NCBI GenBank assembly: GCA_965200355.1
Contig: OZ241351.1
Location: 2,418,001 to 2,482,000 of the forward strand
Reading direction: 5' to 3'
DNA: 64,000 nt
Source: Bin18 sp965200355
GTDB taxonomy: Bacteria > Desulfobacterota > Binatia > Bin18
Of the stretch, positions 56,357 through 64,000 are shown piece by piece (position 1 is the first letter of the stretch; every line of letters begins with the position of its first letter). The notes under the pieces were generated by a model. That model did not search any database, was not told the DNA's origin, and saw only the letters and a program-made list of their open reading frames with translations. The translations under genes were made by a program, and so were the position numbers.

Positions 56357-56443
56357 CTAGGGGGACACCAACGTGGGCATAACCTGCTTGGCCGGGGCAA
56401 AGCCGCCGGCGGGTAAGAACACACCACACTTGACAGCGTGCAT
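56357..56443 (-). CDS. 28-aa small ORF before cvfB, possible LLM remnant or leader peptide
   Basis: ATG 56443 has a strong GAGGAGAG at about -6 and encodes 28 residues ending VMPTLVSP. Its start MHAVKCGVFLPAGGF recalls an LLM N-terminus and its end recalls an LLM C-terminus (KQVMPTL), so a collapsed LLM gene is possible. A leader peptide of cvfB is the alternative. The remaining 56444-56585 gap holds nothing else I recognise. Confidence 0.35.
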   Translation of the reverse strand: MHAVKCGVFLPAGGFAPAKQVMPTLVSP

Positions 56444-56585
56444 ACGTCTCTCCTCTGCCTTCCGCCGTGGTCTCTGACAGAGGCCGATAGGTATCTCAGA
56501 TAGGTGCTGGCTGCAAATGCTTGTGCCCTTTCCCCGCTCTCGGTAGGATAGGCGCTACAATTTTTCTGAACGAAAGGATACTCGT

Positions 56586-57293
56586 ATGGCAGAAAAACCC
56601 GTTGTCGCAGTGCTTGGCGTTGGTCCGGGCTTGGGGGCCGCGCTGGCCCATCGGTTCGCTCAAGAGTATGCGGTGGCGATCAACGCCCGCCGGGCGGAAT
56701 ATCTCGCCTCGCTGGCAGAGGAAATCCGCGCCGAAGGAGGGCAGGTCTGCGAGGCACCAGCCGACCTGAGCGACCGAGCCCAGGTTGAAGCGCTCTTCAA
56801 GACGATCCGTGAACAGCTCGGCCCGCCCGAAATCCTGATCTATAACGCCGGGAACTGGGACTTGGGATCAATCTCTACTATCACCCCAGAACAGTATGAG
56901 GAGGCCTGGCGGGTCAACGCCTATGGCGCGTTTCTGAGCGCGAAGCAAGTCGTGCCGGACATGCTTGAACGTGGGCGTGGCACCATGCTGTTTACCGGTG
57001 CGACCGCCGGCGTCAAACCCGGCCCCCGCTCGGTGGCCTTTGGTCCGGCCAAATTCGCCCTGCGTGGCTTAGCACAATCAATGGCGCGTGACCTTGGACC
57101 CAAGGGTATCCATGTCGGTTGGATCAATATCGATGGTGTCATTGCTATCCCTGGCCGCAAGTATCGCAATATGACCGCGGACGATCTGCTCAAGCCTGAA
57201 GCCATTGCTGAAACGTATTGGTATATGGCCCATCAGGACCGTAGCTGCTGGACGGCCGAGATTGATGTCCGGCCGTTCAAGGAAAAATTCTGA
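56586..57293 (+). CDS. SDR-family protein with Tyr-to-Phe at the active site
   Basis: This 235-aa Rossmann protein has GVGPGLGAALA (cofactor loop at 11-21), YNAGN (NAG motif) and AFGPAKFALRGLAQSMA, where the canonical YxxxK reads F152-x-x-x-K156. So the catalytic Tyr is Phe, and the usual Ser is Thr or absent (FTGATAG). A known SDR subgroup shares the FGPAKFAL pattern, so function may be non-classical or non-redox. ATG follows CGAAAGGATAC. Substrate is unknown. Confidence 0.85.
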   Translation: MAEKPVVAVLGVGPGLGAALAHRFAQEYAVAINARRAEYLASLAEEIRAEGGQVCEAPADLSDRAQVEALFKTIREQLGPPEILIYNAGNWDLGSISTITPEQYEEAWRVNAYGAFLSAKQVVPDMLERGRGTMLFTGATAGVKPGPRSVAFGPAKFALRGLAQSMARDLGPKGIHVGWINIDGVIAIPGRKYRNMTADDLLKPEAIAETYWYMAHQDRSCWTAEIDVRPFKEKF

Positions 57294-57316
57294 GAACGTC
57301 CGAGGCAGACAGCACG

Positions 57317-58120
57317 TCACTCCGAGACTTGTCGGAAGCGGCTGCCCGGCGCGGGCGGCTCTTCCGGCGGGCCGGCAAAGCACTGCGCGATAGCCATCCA
57401 TCGGTGCGCCGTCTCACCCCTCACCCGAAGGGCGGTATCTGCGATATTCCGCACCTGCGTGACCACCTGACAGAACTCGACCGCACTGCCCTCAATTCGG
57501 TTTGCCTGATGCGGTTGCGGCCACTCCCATATCTCTCCTGAGGGTGCGCTGAGTCGCAGGTAGGGGATATCCGGCGGTACGGCGAGCTTCCGGTTCGTGA
57601 AGGTCCAGCCGAAGGTATTGACCCCCATGACGACCACATTTTTGATGCGATCAGTGTCGGTCCGCGTTTGGCCCAGCAGATCGTAAATGGCCTGGCTGTG
57701 CGCCCAGGTTTCCATGAGACGCGCCGTAATACTGGAGCGCACGCTCATGTCCGGGCCAAACCATTGCACCCGTTTTTTCGGGTCTGCGACCGCAAAGCGG
57801 TCCGCCATCTCCAGAGAGAAAGCACGCCAGCGCTGTAACAGGGCTCGGCCCCGCAGCCCGTCAAGCCAGACATGGCTAAAGGCCAGACTGCCGTACTGCT
57901 TACGGCCGGCGGCGAATTCTTTCACCAGGTCCAGAAAGGCGTTCGTATCCCGCAATGCAAGCGCAGCCGCATAATCGCCCATATGCAGATGGGCCACGAT
58001 ATCGTTGAGCGTCCACGCCTTGAACTGCGTTTTCTTTTCCCAGTCCTGCTCGTCCACGCCGTTCAGCAGGGCGAAGACCGCTTCGCTCTCCTCCCGGAAA
58101 TCTAAGGCTTGCTGCAACAT
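57317..58120 (-). CDS. TIGR03084/DinB-like maleylpyruvate-isomerase-type protein
   Basis: This 267-aa protein has FKAWTLNDIVAHLHMGDYAAALALRD, whose His residues fit the DinB/mycothiol maleylpyruvate isomerase metal site, and RLMETWAHSQAIYDLLG with the third His. Best assigned to the TIGR03084 group of predicted metal-dependent enzymes, often in actinobacteria-like catabolic clusters. The thiol cofactor (mycothiol or glutathione) is unknown. It is convergent with the SDR gene by a 23-nt gap. Confidence 0.8.
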   Translation of the reverse strand: MLQQALDFREESEAVFALLNGVDEQDWEKKTQFKAWTLNDIVAHLHMGDYAAALALRDTNAFLDLVKEFAAGRKQYGSLAFSHVWLDGLRGRALLQRWRAFSLEMADRFAVADPKKRVQWFGPDMSVRSSITARLMETWAHSQAIYDLLGQTRTDTDRIKNVVVMGVNTFGWTFTNRKLAVPPDIPYLRLSAPSGEIWEWPQPHQANRIEGSAVEFCQVVTQVRNIADTALRVRGETAHRWMAIAQCFAGPPEEPPAPGSRFRQVSE

Positions 58121-58231
58121 TGGCGGCTCCTCTCTATGCTGTCGCTCGTCTGGCCGGACAAACGAATCATACCCAGCGTGAAAAGGCCACTTCCAGGAAT
58201 GAATAAAGGTGAGCCGGAGCGAGTCTCGGCA

Positions 58232-60104
58232 TCAGAGTTGAGAGAGCAGAGGCTTAATGGAACGCTCGAAAATATAATGTGAGCCTCTGTCGTTCAGGTG
58301 ATGGTGGTCGGAATAAAGCAGCAGTCCATCTCGGCGGAAAAGGATGGAGCCGCTTTTCGTAATGAGGTCACTATATATGTCCAGGTACACGACATTGGGA
58401 AGGGCCAACTCCACAAGAAACGATTGCATCGCCGCATTGGCTTTTGCAACGGCCTGGGCAGGCTCTGCCTTGAACGCGGAATGGGTCCGACCCATTGCCA
58501 GCAGATATTTACGAAAAGCCCCCTCATATGGGTCTGGTAAGGAAAACATAGGGACTTGTGAGAGTACAACAACACGGTCCGAAATATCCGATAACATCTG
58601 CAATCTTTCACGGAACAGCTTGCGGTGGTGAGAGAGTGTCATAGTTGACCACATGCCAGCAACAAAAGTCATCGAGGGGGTCAGCGTCTGAAGCTGCTCA
58701 AATCGTAAAGCATTGATGAGGGTCGCATCAGGCCGGGCTGGATGGGAGAGCGTCGTGATACCGATTCCTGAAGTAGCCATAATTACGGCCGAATGCTCTG
58801 TTGCTTGTGCGAATGCAGCGAACGGAGGACTGAGGACACGCGCGTGTGAGTCACCAACCAAAACAATCACGGAAGATTGGGACAAATCGCCGACAACAAT
58901 CCCTCCTTGTTCATTCCGAATGGAATCGGTTGACTCATACTCCCAAGCCCGTGTCCGTGATTGTTTGGATTCGATATCTGCCAAGCCGGTCGGAACTCCA
59001 GGACTGGTCGGCATGTAATATATGGGAAGGAGACACAGGCCAATCAAGACGGGGATTGCCGACAGCAAGTGCAGCGAACCGGTAAAGCCTCGGCGAAACG
59101 GTGCTTCAATGCAATGATAACTCAAGGAGCCTAAGCCCAGCGTGAGAACAATCAAGCCGAGAGTGTTTTCGTGCGGCGACAGATACCGAGAAAAAACGAT
59201 GACTGGCCAATGCCACAAGTATAAGGAGTACGATATTTTTCCAAGATAGCGGAGAAATCCCAGCGTGAGAAAGCGGTAGCTTATCCGTTCGGACTGGCCA
59301 AACATCAAAACAAGGGCCGTTCCGACGCACGGGATAAGCGGATACGGGCCGGGAAAACGTTCATCATTCTCAATAAAAATGAAAGATGCCGTAATGAGAC
59401 ACAGACCGAGAATCGTGAGGAGGGAGCGTCCAGGCGTTTTGTCCAGAGCGTTTGGGTGACTCAAATGAAAGAGACTGAAGAGACTGCCTATTAGAAGCTC
59501 CCACATCCGTGTGGGTAAGAGGTAAAAGGAAGCGCTTCTATAGTCTGGTGTGGCGTAGATACTCAAGCTGATACTGACAACGGCAACCACAAAGACCAGG
59601 AGAAAAAGCCGCTTTTGCGCGTATTTGTGCAGTATCAGCAGAAAGACCGGGAAAAAGACGTAGAACTGTTCCTCCAGCGACAGAGACCAGGTGTGTAAGA
59701 GGGCTATGTTGTCTGAACTGGACGCCCAGTAGCCGCCGGTTGTTCTCCACAGCAGGATATTGGAAAAAGAAGCGACGGCCCCGAGCTTGGAGGATTAAAT
59801 CCGTCCGTTCCGGGCTAATGAGGACAAAATTGCCCACAATAGCGACAGCCGCCACCATGACCATGAGGGCGGGGAAAATGCGCTGTATCCGACGCATCCA
59901 GAAGTGGACGAGTGAGAAATTTTTCTCGTGTAAGCCGGTATAAATAATTGAGGTGATGAGAAACCCCGAAAGGACGAAGAAAACATCAACGCCAAGGAAT
60001 CCGCCTCTCAGCCAAGTCGCATTCAGGTGGAAAATGATGACGGCCACGACGGCAATAGCGCGTAATCCGTCAATCTCCGGGCGATATATGAGGGATGGAC
60101 TCAT
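58232..60104 (-). pseudogene. OafA/YrhL acyltransferase fused to SGNH hydrolase, one frameshift
   Basis: The first frame (start 60104) has the acyltransferase-3 membrane motifs RPEIDGLRAIAVVAVIIFH (residues 8-26) and FVLSGFLI. After about residue 105 the frame changes. Removing one base from the CCCC run at 59779-59782 restores RAVASFSNILLWRTTGGYW and LHTWSLSLEEQFYVFFPVFLL, then the SGNH domain with VLVGDSHARVLSP (catalytic Ser region) and SDHHHLNDRGSHYI (Asp/His). The whole would be about 623 aa, typical for surface O-acetylation of polysaccharides or peptidoglycan. Real decay or a base-call error cannot be separated. Confidence 0.82.
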
Positions 60105-60219
60105 CGAATTCCTGACCGCTTGTCAAAAGCAAGCCCAGGGTTTCAGGGTAATGAGCCATAGCCGCAAATCCAGACCTTGGTGGGCCTCATCATGCTGGCA
60201 TGGATACGGGGCAGGGGAG

Positions 60220-60246
60220 AAAATATGGTGGGTCAAGCGACCCACC
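60220..60246 (-). terminator. rho-independent terminator of the VOC gene
   Basis: On the minus strand GGTGGGTC, a 4-nt loop (GCTT) and GACCCACC form a perfect 8-bp stem, followed by ATATTTTCTCC. It lies 29 nt after the VOC stop (60275). The rest of the 60105-60219 gap shows nothing I recognise. Confidence 0.65.
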
Positions 60247-60274
60247 GTGAGTGAACGAATCGGGACCTGCGGAT

Positions 60275-60643
60275 TTATCCCATGTGGAAGGCGTTGAGCT
60301 TGTTGCCGTCCAGGTCACGGAAATACCCGATGGTCATGCCGGTGTCACCACGCGGTCCGGGCGCTCCTTCATCCGTCCCGCCCAGCTCCAGCGCTTTCGC
60401 ATGGATGGCGGCCACCTGTTCCACGCTGCTCGCGGCGAGGGCGACCATGACGCCGTTGCCAACCGAGGCGGCACTTTCGTCAAACGGCTTGCACACCGCC
60501 AGCATCGCCCCTGCACCCGTGCCCCATAAAATAAGGCGATCACTTTCCATCATGCGCTTGGCCCCAACTTCGGCCAGCAGTTCGTCATAATACTTGGCCG
60601 CGCGGTCCATATCATTCGTCCCGATTGTGACATAACTAATCAT
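60275..60643 (-). CDS. VOC-family small protein
   Basis: This 122-aa protein has one VOC module pair: MISYVTIGTNDMDRAAKYYDELLAEVGAK and SVEQVAAIHAKALELGGTDEGAPGPRGDTGMTIGYFRDLDGNKLNAFHMG (two typical halves). It is closest to PhnB/glyoxalase-like small proteins with DPDGN-type endings (here DLDGNKLNA). Metal ligands are not all obvious. AGGTAGAAGC lies before the ATG. It is downstream of an alpha/beta hydrolase gene. Confidence 0.83.
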   Translation of the reverse strand: MISYVTIGTNDMDRAAKYYDELLAEVGAKRMMESDRLILWGTGAGAMLAVCKPFDESAASVGNGVMVALAASSVEQVAAIHAKALELGGTDEGAPGPRGDTGMTIGYFRDLDGNKLNAFHMG

Positions 60644-60675
60644 GCTTCTACCTCCTTATTTGTTGGGTAACAGGG

Positions 60676-61473
60676 TTACGACTGCATAAAACCTCGTACC
60701 AGGCCGGAGACCCGCCCGAGTTGCTCTAGCTGCGGCACATGAGCCGCCTGCTCAACCATTTCGATCCGGGAGCCGGCAATCCGGCTGCCGAACTCCTCTG
60801 CATACACCGGCGGGACGAGCTTGTCCTCAGTGCCCCAGACAATCAGAGTTGGCGCGACAATCCGATGGATACGCTTCTTGAGTCCTTTGTCTGGAATGGG
60901 CCAGATAAACTTGCCGGTGCAGGCGAGCGACCACGTGACAAGGATTTGCAGGTCTTGAGCCTCTTTTTCGTCCTCCGGCACGCTCAGCATCTGCTGAGCC
61001 AGCGGACCGTTTGGGTCGGAGAAGACGGCTTTGACCACCTCTTCCACAGGCAGGATCATCCAGTTTTTTACCGGCGCATCATCGCGCCAGAGGCCAATCG
61101 GATTCATCAGCACGAGTTTGCCGACGCGCTGCGGATAGCAGGCGGCGATTTCCGAGGCGACCATGCCGCCAAACGAATGGCCGATGACGGTTGGGCTGTG
61201 TAAGCCGAGCTGGGTAAACAGCTCATCGTAATACAGGACCAGGTCCCATAAATCGTCCAGGGCCTTCACGCCGTCCGGGTCGCCGAGGGTCGTACCGGGG
61301 TGCTCGGGGGCGTACACGGTACACTGCTCCGCCAGACTATCCAGAAAGGGGTCCCAGGTCAGACCATACGCACCGTGTAAAAACACCACTGCCGGCCCGC
61401 TGCCGGCGACGTGGACGGTCGGGTTAATCTGGTTTTTCCACACACTGACGGTTTGTTCTTGGACTGCGACCAT
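60676..61473 (-). CDS. alpha/beta hydrolase
   Basis: This 265-aa protein has VVFLHGAYGLTWDPF (oxyanion loop), VIGHSFGGMVASE with nucleophile Ser, WGTEDKLVPP (acid) and a C-terminal AAHVPQLEQL (His). The triad is complete, so it is probably active as an esterase, lipase or C-C hydrolase. GAAGGGAA lies before the ATG. It follows an LLM gene by 24 nt, so the two are probably one operon, with oxygenase then hydrolase as the apparent logic. Confidence 0.88.
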   Translation of the reverse strand: MVAVQEQTVSVWKNQINPTVHVAGSGPAVVFLHGAYGLTWDPFLDSLAEQCTVYAPEHPGTTLGDPDGVKALDDLWDLVLYYDELFTQLGLHSPTVIGHSFGGMVASEIAACYPQRVGKLVLMNPIGLWRDDAPVKNWMILPVEEVVKAVFSDPNGPLAQQMLSVPEDEKEAQDLQILVTWSLACTGKFIWPIPDKGLKKRIHRIVAPTLIVWGTEDKLVPPVYAEEFGSRIAGSRIEMVEQAAHVPQLEQLGRVSGLVRGFMQS

Positions 61474-61497
61474 CTATTATTCCCTTCGGGTGGGTGC

Positions 61498-62745
61498 TTA
61501 CAAGGCCGCAATAGATGCCTGACGCTTGGTCCGCAGCCTTTCCGGCCACCAGTGGTTCTCCCACTGGTGGTCCCACATATCGTGAATGTGGGGCATGACT
61601 TCGCTGGTAAACATATCGATGTTTTTGAGCGTGAGGTCATGCGGCATGGAGCCAATATGCAGTAGGACCATCAAATTGCCAATCCGCAGATCGTTGACCG
61701 CCTCGGTCAGCAGGTCGCGAACAGTGGATGGGCTGCCGGCAATCACAAAGCCTTCGTCTACAAAGTCTTTGAACTTCCAGTTGGGGATCGCGTCGAGTTT
61801 ATCAAAATAGCTCTTGAAGATGCCTTTGCGGATATTGTTCTCCAGGCTGCGATAGTCCTGGTGGCCCGGCGGGAAGAAGTATTCGGGCGGGATATGCAGG
61901 GATTTGTTATAAAAGTATTGGATATGCTTCTCATACAAGGCTTCGGCCTTGGCGTCGGTTTCGGCCACCGCCACGAGCTGCAAAAAGCCGGCGCGGTAAG
62001 GATTGGGTTCAATACCGCGCTCACCGATAAACTGCCAGAACCCGTCCATCACGTTTTTGCCGGCCTTGGGGCCGTAATAGCTGAGAAAGCAGTAGCAATG
62101 GTTGTGCTGAGCGGCAAACTCCCAGGTGCTGAGGCTGCCGAGGCCAGGAATCCAGACGGGCGGATGGGGCTGCTGGATTGGGCGCGGCCAGACGTTGACC
62201 TTGGGCAACTGATAGTATTTGCCGTTCCAGGCGAAGATGTCACCCGCAGTCCAGGCTTTGAGGATCAGATCGTGGGCCTCGTAATAGCGCTCGCGCTGCT
62301 CAATCGGGGTGATACCCGCACACAAGGTGGCATCCATGGCCGTTCCCAGCGGCATCCCGGCGACGAGGCGGCCGCCGCTCATGGTATCCAACATGCCGTA
62401 CTCTTCGGCCACGCGCGTGGGCGGGTTGGTCGTTGGCAGGGTTGAGCCCATCTGCACCACGGCCACGTCCATACCATTGGTGGCCCGGGCCAGGACCGAT
62501 CCCATCAGGTTGGGGTTGGGCATGAAACCATAGGCGTTCTGGTGATGCTCATTGACGCAGACCCCATCCACCCCGGCCTTTGCCGCATGAATCAGTTCGT
62601 CAAGGGTCCAGTTATAGTATTGGCCGACTTTCTTGGCGTCGCCTAGTTCCGTCCAGGGTGGGTCAACCCAGACCGAGTGATATTTTTGCTCAAAATCGTC
62701 CGGCAGATCCCGGTAGGGCATCAGGTGAAACATGGATACTTTCAT
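61498..62745 (-). CDS. LLM-class flavin/F420-dependent oxidoreductase
   Basis: This 415-aa luciferase-like protein has KVSMFHLMPYRDLP at its start, VCVNEHHQNAYGFMPNPN (active-site loop with His pair), MSGGRLVAGMPLGTAMDATL and QPHPPVWIPGLGSLSTWEFAAQHNHCYCF. The EHHQN motif groups it with alkanesulfonate/limonene-type LLM enzymes. CAAAGGAGGCC lies before the ATG. It precedes the alpha/beta hydrolase gene. Substrate and cofactor are unknown. Confidence 0.88.
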   Translation of the reverse strand: MKVSMFHLMPYRDLPDDFEQKYHSVWVDPPWTELGDAKKVGQYYNWTLDELIHAAKAGVDGVCVNEHHQNAYGFMPNPNLMGSVLARATNGMDVAVVQMGSTLPTTNPPTRVAEEYGMLDTMSGGRLVAGMPLGTAMDATLCAGITPIEQRERYYEAHDLILKAWTAGDIFAWNGKYYQLPKVNVWPRPIQQPHPPVWIPGLGSLSTWEFAAQHNHCYCFLSYYGPKAGKNVMDGFWQFIGERGIEPNPYRAGFLQLVAVAETDAKAEALYEKHIQYFYNKSLHIPPEYFFPPGHQDYRSLENNIRKGIFKSYFDKLDAIPNWKFKDFVDEGFVIAGSPSTVRDLLTEAVNDLRIGNLMVLLHIGSMPHDLTLKNIDMFTSEVMPHIHDMWDHQWENHWWPERLRTKRQASIAAL

Positions 62746-62847
62746 CCCTGGCCTCCTTTGTGTGCGGTGTCCGGCCAGAATACCAATTGCGGTGGAGTTT
62801 GACTAGGGGACGATGGCGCGTTTGTGCTATGGCGAAAACGCGGAGCC

Positions 62848-63468
62848 CTAGAAAAACTTCACGCAATAGCTGATACGCGCGGCGCTGTCGTAATCCGCAT
62901 CGGCCGGCACGAGTTGTTTGTCCTTCACGATGTCGCGCAGCTCGGTATCAACCACACTCGCAAAGACTTCAAATCCACGTTCCTGATAGACTTTGGGTGG
63001 TTGCCCGCCCATGAAGGCCATGACCGCCCGCGGGGCAGGGGTGGCCTTGGCTGTCACCGCTGCGAACCCGACCTGCTTGGCCCAGTTCAAAAAATGATCC
63101 AAGAGACGCAGGCCAATGCCCCGCCCCTGATAGCGGGCGTCTCGGTCGTCGGTGTCGTCGAGTTGGCCGACGTGGTAGCAGTAAATGGACAGGCTGCGGT
63201 CAGGCAACGCCGGCGCGGCGTTGCCGAACTCTCCCCAATACAGCGGATCCCACAGCCCCTGGGGCGAGCGGGTGTCCGCGGCATAGCGCCGAAACTGGAG
63301 TTGGCCAACGTGCTGGGTGCCGTCAAACGCCAATATCGCACTTGAACCCAGGTCCTGGATACGCGCATGGACCTCCTGCTCGTCGCCCTGATGGCCGATA
63401 GGCACCGTCCCAAGGTCGGCGGTGGTCATCGGTCGATAGTGAATCGTCGGGGTGGTCTCGTTGCTCAT
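62848..63468 (-). CDS. GNAT-family acetyltransferase
   Basis: This 206-aa protein has the acetyl-CoA loop RYQGRGIGLRLLDHFLNWAKQVGFAAVTAKA (residues about 119-149, in two parts) and KVYQERGFEVFASV (motif B). Start ATG 63468 is preferred over longer frames, which overlap the GST gene. It follows the GST gene by 16 nt, so a pair is possible. Substrate is unknown. Confidence 0.8.
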   Translation of the reverse strand: MSNETTPTIHYRPMTTADLGTVPIGHQGDEQEVHARIQDLGSSAILAFDGTQHVGQLQFRRYAADTRSPQGLWDPLYWGEFGNAAPALPDRSLSIYCYHVGQLDDTDDRDARYQGRGIGLRLLDHFLNWAKQVGFAAVTAKATPAPRAVMAFMGGQPPKVYQERGFEVFASVVDTELRDIVKDKQLVPADADYDSAARISYCVKFF

Positions 63469-63484
63469 GGCTCGATACTGCGGA

Positions 63485-64000
63485 CTAGCTCTTATTCTTG
63501 AAGGCGGCAAAATCCCGCTGCATGACGGCATCGACCGCATTGACCGCTGGTCGTTCGCCGACCAGGTGCAGATACTCGCCCAGGCCGGGCAGGTCATCCG
63601 TAATATCCCAATCGTATATCTGCGTGGTATGCAGATTGGTGAAGCGCAGCTCGAAATAGGCGGTCAGGTCGGCGAAGGTAAACGTGTCGCCGGCGATATA
63701 GGGCGCGAAGCGGGCGAGTTGCTTGAGTGCCCGGAGTCCGTTTTCCAGCAAGGGCCGGACGGCATCATACACAGCCTGGTCAACCGGCGCACCAAAGTAC
63801 ACGCTGGGCAGATGACGCCGTGCCGGCGTATCAAGATAGAGCTCGACACAACGGATGATTTCTTTAGTTTTGGCCCTGGCCCAGGGGTCGCTGGGATACA
63901 ATGCCGGTTGCGGCTGGGTATCTTCGAGATAGTCGAAGATCACGTTCGTCTCGGTCAGCGTCGTACCCGCAATCTCAATATAGGGCACCTTGCCCATCGG
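63485..64000 (-). CDS. glutathione S-transferase-like protein (5' end outside window)
   Basis: The visible part (about 171 aa) starts inside the thioredoxin fold at MGKVPYIEIAGTTLTETNVIFDYLEDTQPQPALYP (the conserved P-x-x-GSH site region and the TETNVI Ser/Glu loop) and continues through the helical GST-C domain (GDTFTFADLTAYFEL). The true N-terminus lies beyond the window edge. It precedes the GNAT gene on the same strand. The family is clear, the substrate is not. Confidence 0.85.
   Translation of the reverse strand, partial: PMGKVPYIEIAGTTLTETNVIFDYLEDTQPQPALYPSDPWARAKTKEIIRCVELYLDTPARRHLPSVYFGAPVDQAVYDAVRPLLENGLRALKQLARFAPYIAGDTFTFADLTAYFELRFTNLHTTQIYDWDITDDLPGLGEYLHLVGERPAVNAVDAVMQRDFAAFKNKS

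Overview
The window is gene-dense, high-GC bacterial chromosome with about 65 protein genes. No rRNA, tRNA, CRISPR array or integrase was seen. It holds five LLM-class flavin/F420-type oxidoreductases, hydantoinase-family genes, three GST-like genes, several VOC, SnoaL-like and alpha/beta hydrolase genes, and a complete biotin operon. The core run rpmE2-prfA-prmC-murA-hisD-hisB is typical of uncultivated soil, sponge or marine lineages near the old Deltaproteobacteria (Tectomicrobia- or Binatota-like). That placement is inference from gene content. The sequence alone does not fix the taxon.

Layout. 1-10.8 kb: epoxide-hydrolase-like gene (cut by the window edge), MetE-like gene, then a lipid-storage neighbourhood (XRE regulator, phasin, Crp/Fnr regulator, lipoprotein, lipase, GNAT, wax-ester synthase/DGAT-like gene), a SnoaL-like gene, a 57-aa secreted peptide, HNH nuclease, amidohydrolase and VOC protein. 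11-19.6 kb: EamA exporter, signal-peptide-bearing LLM protein, bioF-bioA-bioD-bioB, and a rightward thioesterase/SnoaL/LLM group. 19.7-22.7 kb: accessory island with a methyltransferase-HNH fusion (frameshifted), a small membrane protein, a frameshifted orphan HigA antitoxin and a nucleotidyltransferase pair. 22.7-31.5 kb: five-gene leftward operon LLM-hyuA-metallophosphoesterase-hyuA-hyuB. 31.6-41.2 kb: sensor kinase, muconolactone-isomerase-like gene, then a leftward run (papain-like, hisF, BKACE, CinA-like, phosphodiesterase, Tat aldo/keto reductase, moaC, Lys-rich protein). 41.2-52.6 kb: hisA-hisH, an accessory insert (LLM, amidohydrolase, yghU, a lectin-like/N-glycosidase-like fusion), then hisB-hisD-murA-prmC-prfA-rpmE2. 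52.6-64 kb: M24 peptidase, truncated haemoglobin, GSTs, cvfB, SDR, TIGR03084-type protein, a frameshifted OafA/SGNH acyltransferase, VOC, hydrolase, LLM and GNAT genes.

The strongest unusual signals are regulatory and structural. Near-identical promoter/operator modules lie before the XRE regulator and phasin genes, with a weaker copy before a lipase. A second palindrome (TGTCA-N6-TGACA) is shared by the phasin and crp-like promoters. Together they suggest a small lipid-inclusion regulon. The his operon is split and lacks hisG here, and one split carries a lectin-like plus nucleoside-deoxyribosyltransferase/TIR-like fusion protein. A 20-bp tandem duplication at the prfA start creates a 7-codon minicistron coupled to prfA. 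Three otherwise intact accessory genes each carry one homopolymer frameshift, which may be real decay or base-calling error.
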